This document shows positions 1-8,288 of a DNA stretch of 64,000 bases, one piece after another. The translations under genes and the position numbers were made by a program. Origin of the DNA: Paracoccus sp. (in: a-proteobacteria) (GTDB taxonomy: Bacteria; Pseudomonadota; Alphaproteobacteria; Rhodobacterales; Rhodobacteraceae); assembly GCF_030604785.1 (NCBI RefSeq), contig NZ_JAUVVF010000010.1, positions 1 through 64,000 of the forward strand, written 5' to 3'. The notes below the pieces were generated by a model. It ran no database searches, had not been told where the DNA came from, and was given only the letters and a program-made list of their open reading frames with translations. The stretch's first letter is position 1; every line of letters begins with the position of its first letter.

Positions 1-1025
1 GGGACGGCGGGCGCATCGGCGGCGCGGCGGCGCGCCTCGGCGCGGGTGGCGGCGATGGCGGCAAGGCCCGCACCGGCGGCCGCGATCAGGAAGATCAGGT
101 TCGGCATGCCCGGCACAAGGCCCAGGATCAGCAGCACGGCCGCCGCAGGACCCCAAGCGCGCGAGATGTTCACCTGCCGCCCGATCAGCCCGCCCATGTC
201 CGAGGACGAGGACGAGCGCGTCACGATGATCGCGGCGGCCAGCGACAGAAGGAGACCCGGCACCTGTGCGACCAGGCCGTCGCCGACCGACAGGCGGACA
301 TAGGTGTCGGCGGCCTGGCCGATGGGCAGCCCGTGTTGGGCCGCGCCGACGATGATGCCGCCGATCACGTTGATGGCCAGGATGATCAGACCGGCGATCG
401 CGTCGCCTTTGACGAATTTCGAGGCGCCGTCCATCGCGCCGTAGAAATCGGCCTCAGCCGCGATCTCGGCGCGGCGGGCCTTGGCGTCTTCGGGCGACAG
501 GATTCCGGCGTTCAGGTCGGCATCAATGGCCATCTGCTTGCCGGGCATGGCGTCCAGCGTGAACCGGGCGGACACTTCGGACACGCGGCCCGCGCCCTTG
601 GCGATGACGACCATGTTGATGATCACGAGGATCGCGAAAACCATCAGGCCCACGACGAAATTCCCGCCGACGACAAAATCGGCGAAGGCCTCGATCACCT
701 TGCCCGCCGCCGCGCTGCCCGTATGGCCCTCGGCCAGCACGATCCGGGTCGAGGCGACATTCAGCGCCAGACGCAGCGTGGTGGCGATCAGCAGCAGCGA
801 GGGAAAACTGGAAAAGTCCAGCGGCCGCTCCGAATGCACCGCCACCATCAGCACCAGCAGCGACAGCAGGATGTTGCCCACGAAGAACACGTCCAGCAGC
901 GTTGCGGGCAGCGGCAGGATCATCATGGCCATGATGACCAGGATGCCGAGCGGCAGAGCAAGGCCGCCCACATCGCCGCGCAGCAGGCTCGCGGCGCCGA
1001 AGGGGGCGCGGGCAGGCGCGTTCAT
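1..1025 (-). CDS. flhA: FlhA, flagellar export gate protein (N-terminal part)
   Basis: FlhA is an inner-membrane component of the flagellar type III export gate. The window holds the first about 341 residues; the rest lies beyond position 1. The translation starts MNAPARAPFG and runs through hydrophobic helices with the FlhA/FHIPEP signatures: the segment ending FFVGNILLSLLVLMVA, then ALNVASTRIVL, the cytoplasmic loop with GRVSEVSARFTLDAMPGKQM and FVKGDAIAGLI. The ATG at 1025 is the first in frame and lies 75 bases downstream of a perfect sigma-54 promoter on the same strand (1100-1115). It is divergent from the lipoprotein/flgT/flgA/flgM genes. The identification is secure; only the C-terminal cytoplasmic domain is missing. 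Confidence 0.95.
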   Translation of the reverse strand, partial: MNAPARAPFGAASLLRGDVGGLALPLGILVIMAMMILPLPATLLDVFFVGNILLSLLVLMVAVHSERPLDFSSFPSLLLIATTLRLALNVASTRIVLAEGHTGSAAAGKVIEAFADFVVGGNFVVGLMVFAILVIINMVVIAKGAGRVSEVSARFTLDAMPGKQMAIDADLNAGILSPEDAKARRAEIAAEADFYGAMDGASKFVKGDAIAGLIILAINVIGGIIVGAAQHGLPIGQAADTYVRLSVGDGLVAQVPGLLLSLAAAIIVTRSSSSSDMGGLIGRQVNISRAWGPAAAVLLILGLVPGMPNLIFLIAAAGAGLAAIAATRAEARRRAADAPAV

Positions 1026-1099
1026 CGATGCGGCCTTTCGGTCAGGGTGGGGATCAGGGGCATGGCAGGGCCTCGGACGGTGGCAGACGCCAGCTACGG

Positions 1100-1115
1100 T
1101 GCAAGCATCGTGCCA
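1100..1115 (-). promoter_or_regulatory. Sigma-54 promoter for flhA
   Basis: The minus strand reads TGGCACGATGCTTGCA, a perfect match to the -24/-12 consensus TGGCACG-N4-TTGCA. It points toward flhA, whose start is 75 bases downstream. The promoter is seen directly; dependence on RpoN and a flagellar enhancer-binding protein (FleQ/FleT type, as in fla1 systems) is inference. Confidence 0.85.
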
Positions 1116-1142
1116 TTGCGGCGCGCCGCACCTGGCCCGCGC

Positions 1143-1158
1143 TGGCACGACACTTGCA
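1143..1158 (+). promoter_or_regulatory. Sigma-54 promoter for the lipoprotein/flgT/flgA/flgM genes
   Basis: The plus strand reads TGGCACGACACTTGCA, again a perfect -24/-12 match with the GG and GC elements at the right spacing. It ends 39 bases before the ATG at 1198. With the oppositely oriented site at 1100-1115 it forms a back-to-back promoter pair only 27 bp apart. Confidence 0.85.
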
Positions 1159-1197
1159 GCATCAGGGCCAAGACCGATCCAGCCCCGAGGCCCTGCC

Positions 1198-1740
1198 ATG
1201 CCCAGTTCCCGCCCCGCCCGTTTCCCCTCTGCCGGACGCGCTGTCCGGCGTCCCGCGCTTGCCGGGCTGCTGCTTGCCGCGCTGCTGCCGATGGGCTGCG
1301 GGTCGGGCAATGCGCCGGGCGCGGCCACCCAGCCGGTTCCCGCCGCAATCCAGCCCGAGTCCGCGACTCTCTCGGACGACCGGGGCGCGCCGCCGCCGCC
1401 GCCGACGCTGCCCGAGCCGGGCGCGCTGGTGGGGCGCGGCTTCGCGCAGGTTGCCGGTCAGCCGGGCCAGACGCTGAACGAAAAGCGCCTGCTGGCGATC
1501 CGCGCCGCACGCCTGGATGCGATGCGCGATCTGACCGAACAGGTCCATGGCATCCGCATCAGCTCGGACAGCCTGCTGCGCGACGCCGCCATGCAGAGCG
1601 ATTACGTCGCAGCCCAGGTGCAGGGCACGATGCGCGGTGCGCGCACCGTCTCGATCGAGCCGCGCGGCGAGGACGGCTATGCGGTGCAGCTGGAACTGAG
1701 CCAGGCCCTTGTCGCGCAGATCGCGCGCGCGGCCCGGTGA
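1198..1740 (+). CDS. LPP20/FlgP-like flagellar lipoprotein
   Basis: This 180-residue exported protein has an N-terminal signal ending LLPMGCGSG, a plausible lipobox with Cys near residue 39. A Pro-rich linker (PPPPPTLPEPG) follows, then an LPP20-type domain containing LLAIRAARLDAMRDLTEQVHG. That domain resembles Vibrio FlgP, an outer-membrane lipoprotein of the basal-body H/T-ring region. The position directly before flgT, flgA and flgM matches the Vibrio flagellar neighbourhood and supports the role. The start is the ATG at 1198, downstream of the sigma-54 promoter; a longer in-frame reading runs back across flhA and is rejected. The lipobox has Pro and Met at unusual positions, so lipidation is likely but not certain. 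Confidence 0.75.
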   Translation: MPSSRPARFPSAGRAVRRPALAGLLLAALLPMGCGSGNAPGAATQPVPAAIQPESATLSDDRGAPPPPPTLPEPGALVGRGFAQVAGQPGQTLNEKRLLAIRAARLDAMRDLTEQVHGIRISSDSLLRDAAMQSDYVAAQVQGTMRGARTVSIEPRGEDGYAVQLELSQALVAQIARAAR

Positions 1741-1748
1741 GGCCCGCG

Positions 1749-2852
1749 ATGCGGATGGGTCGCAGGGTCTTCACCGGATTGCTGGGCGCGGCGCTGATCG
1801 CCCCGGCGGGCGCGCATGCCAAGGGGCGCGGCTGGGTCGAGGCCGTGGGCGCGGCCCATGTCTCGGGCGCGGCCGACCTGCCCGCCGCACGGCGCCGGGC
1901 GCTGGCGGATGCGCTGCTGTCGGCCTCGCTGGCCGGGGGTGCGGATCTCAGGGGCCATTCGGCGCTGTCGATGACCCGCATGACCTCGGACCTGATGGTG
2001 ATGCGCCCGACCGGGCAGATCCTGGAACACCGCGTCCTGTCCGAGCAGCTTGACGGCCAGCTTCTGCGCCTGCGGGTCGCGGCGCGCGTGGGACAGCCCC
2101 GTGCGGGCGAATGTCCCGAACGGCGGCGCCTGCTGGTCACCGCCTACGCGCCCGTGATCGATGTGGCGCCGGAAGTTCCGGCCTGGGCGGATGCGCTGGC
2201 CGGTCAGGTGGCCGCCGACCTGATGGCGCGCGCAGCCGGGCATCCGGCGGTGGCGCAACTGGTCCGCGCCGACCGGCTGCCGCCTGCGGACCCTGCCCGC
2301 GACCGCTTCGACTATCAGCGCCTGACGCGCGGCAGCACGCGGGTTCAGGCGGGCGGTCATGCGTTGCAGATGCTGATCCAGATCCGCCGGATCGACCGGA
2401 ACCTGAACTTCGGCCTGTCGCTGCGGCTGGATGGCTCGGCGGGGGAAAGCTTCGCCGCCTCGGACGCTCAGGCGCTGCGCCTGCCCGGCGCGTCGCTTCT
2501 GGGCAATGCCGCCGTGCTGACCCAGCCCGACCGCCACCGCATGGCTGCCCGGCTGGCGCAGGGCGCCGTTCCGGCGCTGGCGGGACTTCTGGACCGCGCC
2601 GCCTGCCAGCCAGTGCTGGAGCGGCTGCGCCTCGCCTCGGGGCGGCTGACGCTGCCGGTGGGGCGGGCGCAGGGGCTGATGCGGACCAGCATCGGCTTCA
2701 CCGTCGATCCCGACCGCTCGACCGAGCTGCTGGAGGTCGTGGCCCTGGGCGAACGCAGCGCCGAACTGGCGCCCTTGGACCCGCAGCGCCCGAAAAGCGC
2801 CTTTGACGGTCGCCCCGTGCGCTTCGTCACGACCGCGGCGGGGCTGCCATGA
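1749..2852 (+). CDS. flgT: FlgT-like flagellar assembly protein
   Basis: The 367-residue protein has a Sec signal peptide (RRVFTGLLGAALIAPAGAHA). An N-terminal FlgT_N-type region follows (WVEAVGAAHVSG...ARRRALADALLSA), then a middle region, then a C-terminal domain with RLTLPVGRAQGLMRTSIGF, typical of FlgT_C. In Vibrio, FlgT builds the outer H-ring around the basal body and is needed for motor assembly. The gene starts eight bases after the lipoprotein stop and overlaps flgA by four bases (ATGA), so it is part of one operon. Sequence divergence is high, so the call rests on domain layout plus context. Confidence 0.75.
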   Translation: MRMGRRVFTGLLGAALIAPAGAHAKGRGWVEAVGAAHVSGAADLPAARRRALADALLSASLAGGADLRGHSALSMTRMTSDLMVMRPTGQILEHRVLSEQLDGQLLRLRVAARVGQPRAGECPERRRLLVTAYAPVIDVAPEVPAWADALAGQVAADLMARAAGHPAVAQLVRADRLPPADPARDRFDYQRLTRGSTRVQAGGHALQMLIQIRRIDRNLNFGLSLRLDGSAGESFAASDAQALRLPGASLLGNAAVLTQPDRHRMAARLAQGAVPALAGLLDRAACQPVLERLRLASGRLTLPVGRAQGLMRTSIGFTVDPDRSTELLEVVALGERSAELAPLDPQRPKSAFDGRPVRFVTTAAGLP

Positions 2853-3607
2853 GGCGCCTTGCCCTGATGATTGCGCTGGCCCTTCCCATGGCCGCCGAGG
2901 CGCGCGGCCTGTCCGGGGCCGAGACCGCCGCGCTGATCGCCGATGCGATGCGGCAGGCGGGGGCGCCCCTGCCGGACATGGCCCCGCCCCTGCGGGCGCT
3001 GCCCGATTGCGACGCGACCCCTGCCGTCACCGCGCTGAGCCCGGATTGGGGGCGCGTTGCGCTGGACTGTCCCGGCCCTCAGGGCTGGCGGCGCGTCTTC
3101 CGCACCCGCAGCGGAGCCGCCACTCCGGCGCCGCGCGAACACGCCGAGGCGCGGCCGGTGGCCACGCTGCCCGCTCTGGCGCTGGTGCGGCCCCTGCCGC
3201 GCGGTGCGCGGATCGCGGCCGAGGATCTGGCGCAGGCGGCGCGTCCCGCCGCAGGCGATGGCGGGCAGGCGCTGGCCGATCCCGCGGATGCGGTCGGGCG
3301 GCGCGTGCGGCAGAACCTGCGCGCCGGCCAGATCGTGCTGGAACGGCATCTGGAACCCGCCCTGGATGTCGAGCCGGGCGACGCCGTCACCATCGCGCTG
3401 AACGCATCCGGGATCGAGATCATCGTGACCGGCACCGCCCTGGGCGGCGGGGTGGCGGGCGACCGCATCCCCGTGCGCCCCGGTCCGGCGGGCCGCGAGG
3501 TCGAGGCCCTGATCACCGCACGCGGCGTCGTTCGCGTGCGTCCTAACATGCGACGCCGCGCTGCCGTTAGGCAGGGCATACGGAGGCAGTCATGGTCAAC
3601 CCAGTAA
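2849..3607 (+). CDS. flgA: FlgA, P-ring assembly chaperone
   Basis: FlgA is a periplasmic chaperone for P-ring (FlgI) assembly. The 252-residue product has a signal peptide (MRRLALMIALALPMAAEA). Its C-terminal SAF/FlgA domain contains VVRPLPRGARIAAEDL-like text (LVRPLPRGARI) and the region around VGRRVRQNLRAGQIVLERHLEP, followed by DAVTIALNASGIEIIVTGTAL. The start overlaps the flgT stop by four bases. The last 16 bases overlap the start of flgM and contain its ribosome binding site. Confidence 0.9.
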   Translation: MRRLALMIALALPMAAEARGLSGAETAALIADAMRQAGAPLPDMAPPLRALPDCDATPAVTALSPDWGRVALDCPGPQGWRRVFRTRSGAATPAPREHAEARPVATLPALALVRPLPRGARIAAEDLAQAARPAAGDGGQALADPADAVGRRVRQNLRAGQIVLERHLEPALDVEPGDAVTIALNASGIEIIVTGTALGGGVAGDRIPVRPGPAGREVEALITARGVVRVRPNMRRRAAVRQGIRRQSWSTQ

Positions 3608-3897
3608 CACCTAACATCACCCGCCTGCGGCCGGTCACGGAACTGGAGCCGGATCGCGGTGCGACGCGCTCTGCCGCGTCCGGCGCGACCCCCGCGGCGC
3701 CGGGCAAGGTGGGCATGGACAGTCTCAGCCTGTCGGCCGAGGCGGGCAGCCTGCCCGAGGCCCTTCGTCAGGGTCCGCCAATCGACCGCGCGCTGGTCGA
3801 TCGTCTTGCCGGGGCCATTGCCGCCGGCGCCTATCCCATCGACCCCGAACGCATCGCGGACGTGCTGTTCCGCGACGCCATCGACCTGTCCCGCTAG
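3592..3897 (+). CDS. flgM: FlgM, anti-sigma-28 factor
   Basis: The product is a short, soluble, Ala/Pro-rich protein of 101 residues. Its C-terminal helix region (IDRALVDRLAGAIAAGAYPIDPERIADVLFRDAIDL) matches the FlgM part that binds sigma-28 and is then exported. The Ser-rich disordered N-terminal half also fits. A strong ribosome binding site (CGGAGG) lies inside the end of flgA. The gene order flgA-flgM is conserved in many flagellated bacteria. Confidence 0.85.
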   Translation: MVNPVTPNITRLRPVTELEPDRGATRSAASGATPAAPGKVGMDSLSLSAEAGSLPEALRQGPPIDRALVDRLAGAIAAGAYPIDPERIADVLFRDAIDLSR

Positions 3898-3905
3898 GAG
3901 GCGCG

Positions 3906-4325
3906 ATGTCCCTGACCATTCCCGTTCCGGTCCTGCTGGCCGCAGTCGCCCTGTCGGCGGCGGTGCTGGTCTGTGCCTGGATCATGCGGGCGCGCCGCCG
4001 CAGCGCCGCCGCCGCGTCCCAGGCACAGGAGGCCGAGGCAGAGATGTCCTTTGCCGCCGAGGCGCCGATGACCGCCCTTGCCCTGCGCATCGAATTGCTG
4101 GGCGATCAGCTTCAGGCGCAGGACCAGCGCCGCCAGGCCGAGGCCGTCGCGCTGCGCGATGATCTGAACGCGCTGCGTTCCGATGTGGAATGGCTGACCT
4201 CGGAACGGATGATCGAACAGGCCATCGCCATGTGCCGCGAAGGGCTGCCCAACCACGAGATCGGCGACACGCTCGGCCTGTCCAGCGACACCGTGCGCAC
4301 GATCCGCCTGCTGCGCACGCATTGA
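3906..4325 (+). CDS. DUF2802-like membrane-anchored coiled-coil protein
   Basis: The 139-residue product has one N-terminal transmembrane helix (about residues 6-27), a basic stop-transfer stretch (MRARRR), a coiled coil (about 57-95) and a C-terminal helix-turn-helix-like segment, MIEQAIAMCREGLPNHEIGDTL and onward to the end. This layout resembles DUF2802 proteins, which often sit in flagellar clusters. It starts eight bases after flgM with a clear GGAGG site, so it is likely cotranscribed. The function is unknown; a role linked to flagella is inferred only from position. Confidence 0.6.
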   Translation: MSLTIPVPVLLAAVALSAAVLVCAWIMRARRRSAAAASQAQEAEAEMSFAAEAPMTALALRIELLGDQLQAQDQRRQAEAVALRDDLNALRSDVEWLTSERMIEQAIAMCREGLPNHEIGDTLGLSSDTVRTIRLLRTH

Positions 4326-4382
4326 GGGCTGGCCCTGCGGGGCCGCCCGGAACCGGCAGTTGCCCTTGTGCCTGTCACCTCG

Positions 4383-4412
4383 CCCGCGCCCCTTGAAGGG
4401 CGCGGGTCTTTT
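4383..4412 (+). terminator. Rho-independent terminator of the flgT/flgA/flgM operon
   Basis: A nine-base GC stem (CCCGCGCCC / GGGCGCGGG) is followed by TCTTTT. It lies 57 bases after the last gene of the operon and points along the plus strand. Confidence 0.75.
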
Positions 4413-4465
4413 CATGCACGGTTTCCCATGTGGCGGTTGGGCGCCCAAGGCCCCGGAATGACCAA

Positions 4466-4490
4466 AGGCCCGCATCGGGAATGCGGGCCT
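4466..4490 (-). terminator. Stem-loop terminator after fliS
   Basis: The perfect ten-base inverted repeat AGGCCCGCAT / ATGCGGGCCT has a five-base loop. Read on the minus strand the stem is followed by TTGG, so the U tract is short. It lies 30 bases after the fliS stop and ends the leftward transcript; it may act in both directions. Confidence 0.6.
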
Positions 4491-4519
4491 CTTGCGGGAT
4501 CTGGTGCGTCTGGTCGGCG

Positions 4520-4924
4520 TCAGCCGATGGCGCCGGAGGGCTGCTGGCCGATCTGCGACCATGCCCCGCGCAGCGAGGCGATGAAGGACAGCGCCTTCGC
4601 AATGCCCTCGGGATCCTCGATCTCGCGGCGGAAGGCCGCCACCACCTGGACCCGGCAATATTCGTAAACCTGGAACAGGGCCGGTGCGATGTCGCCCCCG
4701 CGCTCGAAATCAAGGCTGTTCTGCAGCAGGTAGATCGCCGAGAGCGCGCGGGTCATCGGGCTCGGCGGCAGGTGGTCGCCGGCGGCGACTGCGTGGGACA
4801 GCGCCTCCAGGGCGCCATGCAGCTCGGTCAGCGCCACGCCGATGATCGCATGGGGATCTTCGGGCGCGGTCAGCCCCGCCTGAGCGGCGCGACCATAGGA
4901 ACGGCGGGCAAATTCCAGCGACAT
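4520..4924 (-). CDS. fliS: FliS-type flagellin export chaperone
   Basis: The 134-residue, mostly helical protein contains the FliS hallmark: an AIYLLQNSLDFERGGDIAPAL helix pair followed by FQVYEYCRVQVV. FliS binds the C-terminus of flagellin in the cytoplasm and delivers it to the export gate. The N-terminal YGRAAQAG segment is also FliS-like. The length is normal for the family. The gene is isolated between a terminator and a response-regulator gene on the same strand. No flagellin gene is in the window. Confidence 0.85.
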   Translation of the reverse strand: MSLEFARRSYGRAAQAGLTAPEDPHAIIGVALTELHGALEALSHAVAAGDHLPPSPMTRALSAIYLLQNSLDFERGGDIAPALFQVYEYCRVQVVAAFRREIEDPEGIAKALSFIASLRGAWSQIGQQPSGAIG

Positions 4925-5018
4925 GACATCCTCGGATCGTTGTCGATTTCTGCCCTTATCAACGGCTTGAGCGGCAAAACTGTTAATCGCAGCCTGCCTC
5001 TCAGAGCGTTTCTGGGTC

Positions 5019-5663
5019 TCAGACCAGCCCCATGTCGCGCGCCACGACGACGGCTTGGGTGCGGTTCTGGACGTCGAACTTGCGGTAGATCGAGGTGACG
5101 TGCATCTTCACCGTCGGCTCGGCCAGCTGCAATTCCTTGGCGATTTCCTTGTTGGGCTTGCCCTCGGCCAGGAAGTTCAGGACCTCCATCTCCTTGTCGC
5201 TGAGATGGCCCTGACGCGGGGCGCGGACCTCGGGCGATTGCAGGCGCATCAGCTCCATCGGCAGATAGCGCTCGCCGCTCTGCATGAAGCGGATGGCGTT
5301 GGCGAGGCTGCGGACAGGCGTGGTCTTCAGCACGATGCCCGAGGCGCCCGCCTTCATGATCTCGTCCTGCATGCGCGGGGTGGGGGTGCCGGTGATGATG
5401 GCGACGGGCTTGCCCTCGTTCAGGCGGATGGCGCGGCGCAGGCCCGCGACGCCGTTCATGCCGGGCATGTGCAGGTCCAGCAGGACGACGTCGAACGCCC
5501 CCTCGGACTGGATCAGGTCGGCGGCCTCGTCGAAGGACTCGGCCGTCGTGACCTGCATGTTGCCGCTTTCGGTCAGAAACAGCGCAAAGACCTCCAGGAT
5601 CATGCGGTGATCATCCGCCAGAAGAACGCGGATGGGTTTTTCGCTCGGAACGTCCATGAGCAT
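5019..5663 (-). CDS. NarL/FixJ-family response regulator
   Basis: The 214-residue protein has an N-terminal receiver domain: DD acidic pair near 16-17, phosphoacceptor in DVVLLDLHMPGMNG, Thr at IITGTPTP, and Lys in VLKTTPV. A C-terminal LuxR-type helix-turn-helix follows (LSDKEMEVLNFLAEGKPNKEIAKEL...VKMHVTSIYRKF). No partner kinase lies next to it. The first ATG is preceded by AGGAGAGAAG. A role in flagellar or surface control is suggested only by its position between fliS and the RTX hydrolase gene. Confidence 0.85.
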   Translation of the reverse strand: MLMDVPSEKPIRVLLADDHRMILEVFALFLTESGNMQVTTAESFDEAADLIQSEGAFDVVLLDLHMPGMNGVAGLRRAIRLNEGKPVAIITGTPTPRMQDEIMKAGASGIVLKTTPVRSLANAIRFMQSGERYLPMELMRLQSPEVRAPRQGHLSDKEMEVLNFLAEGKPNKEIAKELQLAEPTVKMHVTSIYRKFDVQNRTQAVVVARDMGLV

Positions 5664-5849
5664 CTGGTCTTCTCTCCTTTTGGCGCGGGTTCTTTTCCGT
5701 TGTCTTTCTGAGCTGCCGGTTCCCCTTCGCCTGAGACGGATGGTTCACCAGATACGCATTCATATCAACGTGATCGAGACCTTTGCGCCGGTGGCCTGAC
5801 CTTTGAGTGCGGCACCGCTAGCCGGACGGATAGGCGGCCCGCCAATTGT

Positions 5850-8288
5850 TCAACAGCGCCCGTTTCCGCACAGCCCCGCTGCGTCGAGACGGCGGACGAG
5901 GGCGGACAGGATCCGGCGGCTGGCCCGGCCGCTCCAATGCGAGGGCGCGACCTTGCGCGCCAGCTTGGGGCCGATCCACCAGTAGAAGCGGATGAAGACC
6001 CGGCCCGCGCGATAGCGGCACAGATGCCGGTCGCGGAAGGCGCGCAGCGCGACCACGTCGGGATGCAGCCGGTTGCCAAAGGCGGCGGTGGCGACGAAAC
6101 AGCCCCCGCCCGAGCCATCCTCCTGCTGCGGGTCCTCCTGGTCGTCATCGCCGTTGTCGCGATCATCGGGATCGGTCGGCCGCGTCGGCACGCCCAGATC
6201 GCCCGGCTCGGGTTCGACCACCGGCATGCGCGCGTCCATGAGCGTCTCGAGGCGCGGCAGCCAGTCGCTGTCCATCGGCAGAAGCGCCTTGAGGCCGGGA
6301 TGCGCGACCGGCAGCTGGTTCACGTTCATCGGATCGATGAACGAGGCCACCAGCGCCTTGCCCTTCGCGTTCGACAGAAGGTCGAAATTCATCGCGGGCA
6401 GGCGGTCGATCAGGTTCGCGCCTTCCATCAGCGTGACGGTGCGGCCCTCGGGACTGGTGATGATCAGGTTGCCGTCCTCGACATGGCTTGCCGCGCGCAT
6501 GTCCTCGGCGCGCTCGAAGGCGCCGCCAAAGCCCAGCAGGTCGCCCTGCTTGAAGCCCGAGACGATCACGTCGCGCTCGCCCCCCGTCAGGATGACGGCG
6601 CTGCCCTTCGAGGCATCGACCGTCACCACATCCGCGCCGCTGCCGTCGATCAGGACAAGGCTCTGGCCGTTGCCGGTGACGATGCTGTCATTGCCGCGCT
6701 GCGAGATGAAGACGTCACTGCCGCGCCCGCCGATCAGCAGGTCGTCGCCCGCCCCGGCCACCAGCACGTTGCGCCCGGCCACCCCCATCAGCGTGTCATC
6801 GCCGACATGGCCCATCAGCAGGTCGTTGCCCATCCCGCCCTTGAGCAGGTCGTTGACCATGCCCGTGCGGTGATCGGTGACGTTGTGCGCGCCCTCAAGG
6901 ACCAGATCCTGGCCCCGGTCGCTGATCGTGACCACGGCCAGCTCGTTCGGGCGCAGCGTGAAGCTGCCGCGCAGGTCGGTGCCGCTGATCACCTTCATGT
7001 CGCCGCGCGCATCGACGATCCGCGTCGGGTCGGTCAGATGGACCGTGCTTTCGTCATACCAGTCGGAATGGGGCGAATCGGCCGGGATCAGATGGCGGAT
7101 GCTGACATGCTTGCCCGGCGCGATCGCATCCAGGTCGAAGCGGTTGCTGCCCTCGGTCATGTTGCCCAGAAAGACCACGCGCTGCGTCTCGGACTGGAAG
7201 CCCGTGACCGAAAAGCGGCCCCTCAGCCCGATATCGGCGGTCGCATCCCCATCCGACATGGTCCGCATGCCGATCAGGCTGCTCGAGGCGATGTCGAAGA
7301 TCTGCCCGAAGGGTGTGGCCTTGGCGGTGATGAGGCCCCCGTCGCTTTCCGCCGGCGGGAACTTGGCATCATACATCTTCGAGGTCAGCCACTTGTAGGT
7401 GCCGCCCCAATGGTCGATCCGGCCGACGCCATTATCGACATAGCGCGACAGCTCCTCGATCCACAGCGTCGCCTGGTTGACGCCGTAGAAGGGCTGCGGA
7501 CCGGCATGAATGCCCATATTGAATTCCGACAGCGAGATATCGAGATCGCGCGAAAATCCGGGCAGGCTCGCAAAAACCTTGGCCGGTTTCAGCGCGCCCT
7601 CCATTTCGCTGTCCAGATCCTTGTAGGGATTGGGATAAGCGTGCTGATAAATGACATCCACAAACGCGCGGTTCGGCATCGAGATCTGTGCCGCTATTTC
7701 GGCCGATTCACGCGAGCCGCTAGGGCGCCACGCCGCGCCGGCCTGAATGCCGATATCAGGACGCACGAAATCATCGCCAAAATGCGATGACAGTCGATCG
7801 TTCAGAGAAACAAGGCGGGGGATCTGGAAATTGGCGATCTTTCCGTAATCCGACGCCGAAATCGACGCCCAATATTCATTGCCGATCTCGAAAGAGGTGA
7901 CGCGAAGCTTGTCGCCTTCGGTCAGCGCATTTTCCAGTTCAGTCAGATAGCGGTTGAATGCGCCATGGCGGAAAGTCTGGGTTTCGGTGTCGAAGAACTG
8001 GAAGGTCGGAATGACGACAGTCAGCGTCGTGTCATGCGTTTCCGCCAGCGCCAGAGCCTCGCGCAGGGTCATGACGTAGTTCTCTGACCCTTCGGGCATG
8101 GGATCGCCGAACATCCGGCGAAGGCCGCCATTCGCCCATGTCTGATCCTCGGTCACGCCTCCGCCGGGATAGCGGAAATGCGAGAACGTCACCTCGGACA
8201 GTTTTCCGGAGAAGGGGCTGCCCGGTTTTGCGCTGTCATTGGTCAGCACGATATTCATGCCGAAATGACTGGAATTGAGGACGCCCAT
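5850..8288 (-). CDS. Secreted RTX glycoside hydrolase with C-terminal CFI-box domain
   Basis: The 812-residue protein has an N-terminal (beta/alpha)8-type glycosidase domain. FRYPGGGVTED lies near residue 35, the probable acid/base is Glu138 in EIGNEYW, and the probable nucleophile is Glu255 in SLSEFNMG, which suggests clan GH-A. RTX-like calcium repeats follow at about 470-560 (GGMGNDLLMG, GAGDDLLIGG, GRGSDVF), then a Pro/Asp/Glu-rich linker. A CFI-box domain begins at Cys730 (GGGCFVATAAFG, then HPDVVALRAFRDRHL). RTX repeats and the lack of a signal peptide point to type I secretion; no secretion genes are nearby. The start at 8288 has a GGAGG site seven bases upstream and is preferred over an upstream ATG at 8330. 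The substrate is unknown. Confidence 0.75.
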   Translation of the reverse strand: MGVLNSSHFGMNIVLTNDSAKPGSPFSGKLSEVTFSHFRYPGGGVTEDQTWANGGLRRMFGDPMPEGSENYVMTLREALALAETHDTTLTVVIPTFQFFDTETQTFRHGAFNRYLTELENALTEGDKLRVTSFEIGNEYWASISASDYGKIANFQIPRLVSLNDRLSSHFGDDFVRPDIGIQAGAAWRPSGSRESAEIAAQISMPNRAFVDVIYQHAYPNPYKDLDSEMEGALKPAKVFASLPGFSRDLDISLSEFNMGIHAGPQPFYGVNQATLWIEELSRYVDNGVGRIDHWGGTYKWLTSKMYDAKFPPAESDGGLITAKATPFGQIFDIASSSLIGMRTMSDGDATADIGLRGRFSVTGFQSETQRVVFLGNMTEGSNRFDLDAIAPGKHVSIRHLIPADSPHSDWYDESTVHLTDPTRIVDARGDMKVISGTDLRGSFTLRPNELAVVTISDRGQDLVLEGAHNVTDHRTGMVNDLLKGGMGNDLLMGHVGDDTLMGVAGRNVLVAGAGDDLLIGGRGSDVFISQRGNDSIVTGNGQSLVLIDGSGADVVTVDASKGSAVILTGGERDVIVSGFKQGDLLGFGGAFERAEDMRAASHVEDGNLIITSPEGRTVTLMEGANLIDRLPAMNFDLLSNAKGKALVASFIDPMNVNQLPVAHPGLKALLPMDSDWLPRLETLMDARMPVVEPEPGDLGVPTRPTDPDDRDNGDDDQEDPQQEDGSGGGCFVATAAFGNRLHPDVVALRAFRDRHLCRYRAGRVFIRFYWWIGPKLARKVAPSHWSGRASRRILSALVRRLDAAGLCGNGRC

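Noticed and set aside
333-1748. Long plus-strand frame extending flgT upstream
   Set aside because: It runs antisense through flhA and across the lipoprotein gene in another frame. The true FlgT begins with a signal peptide at 1749.
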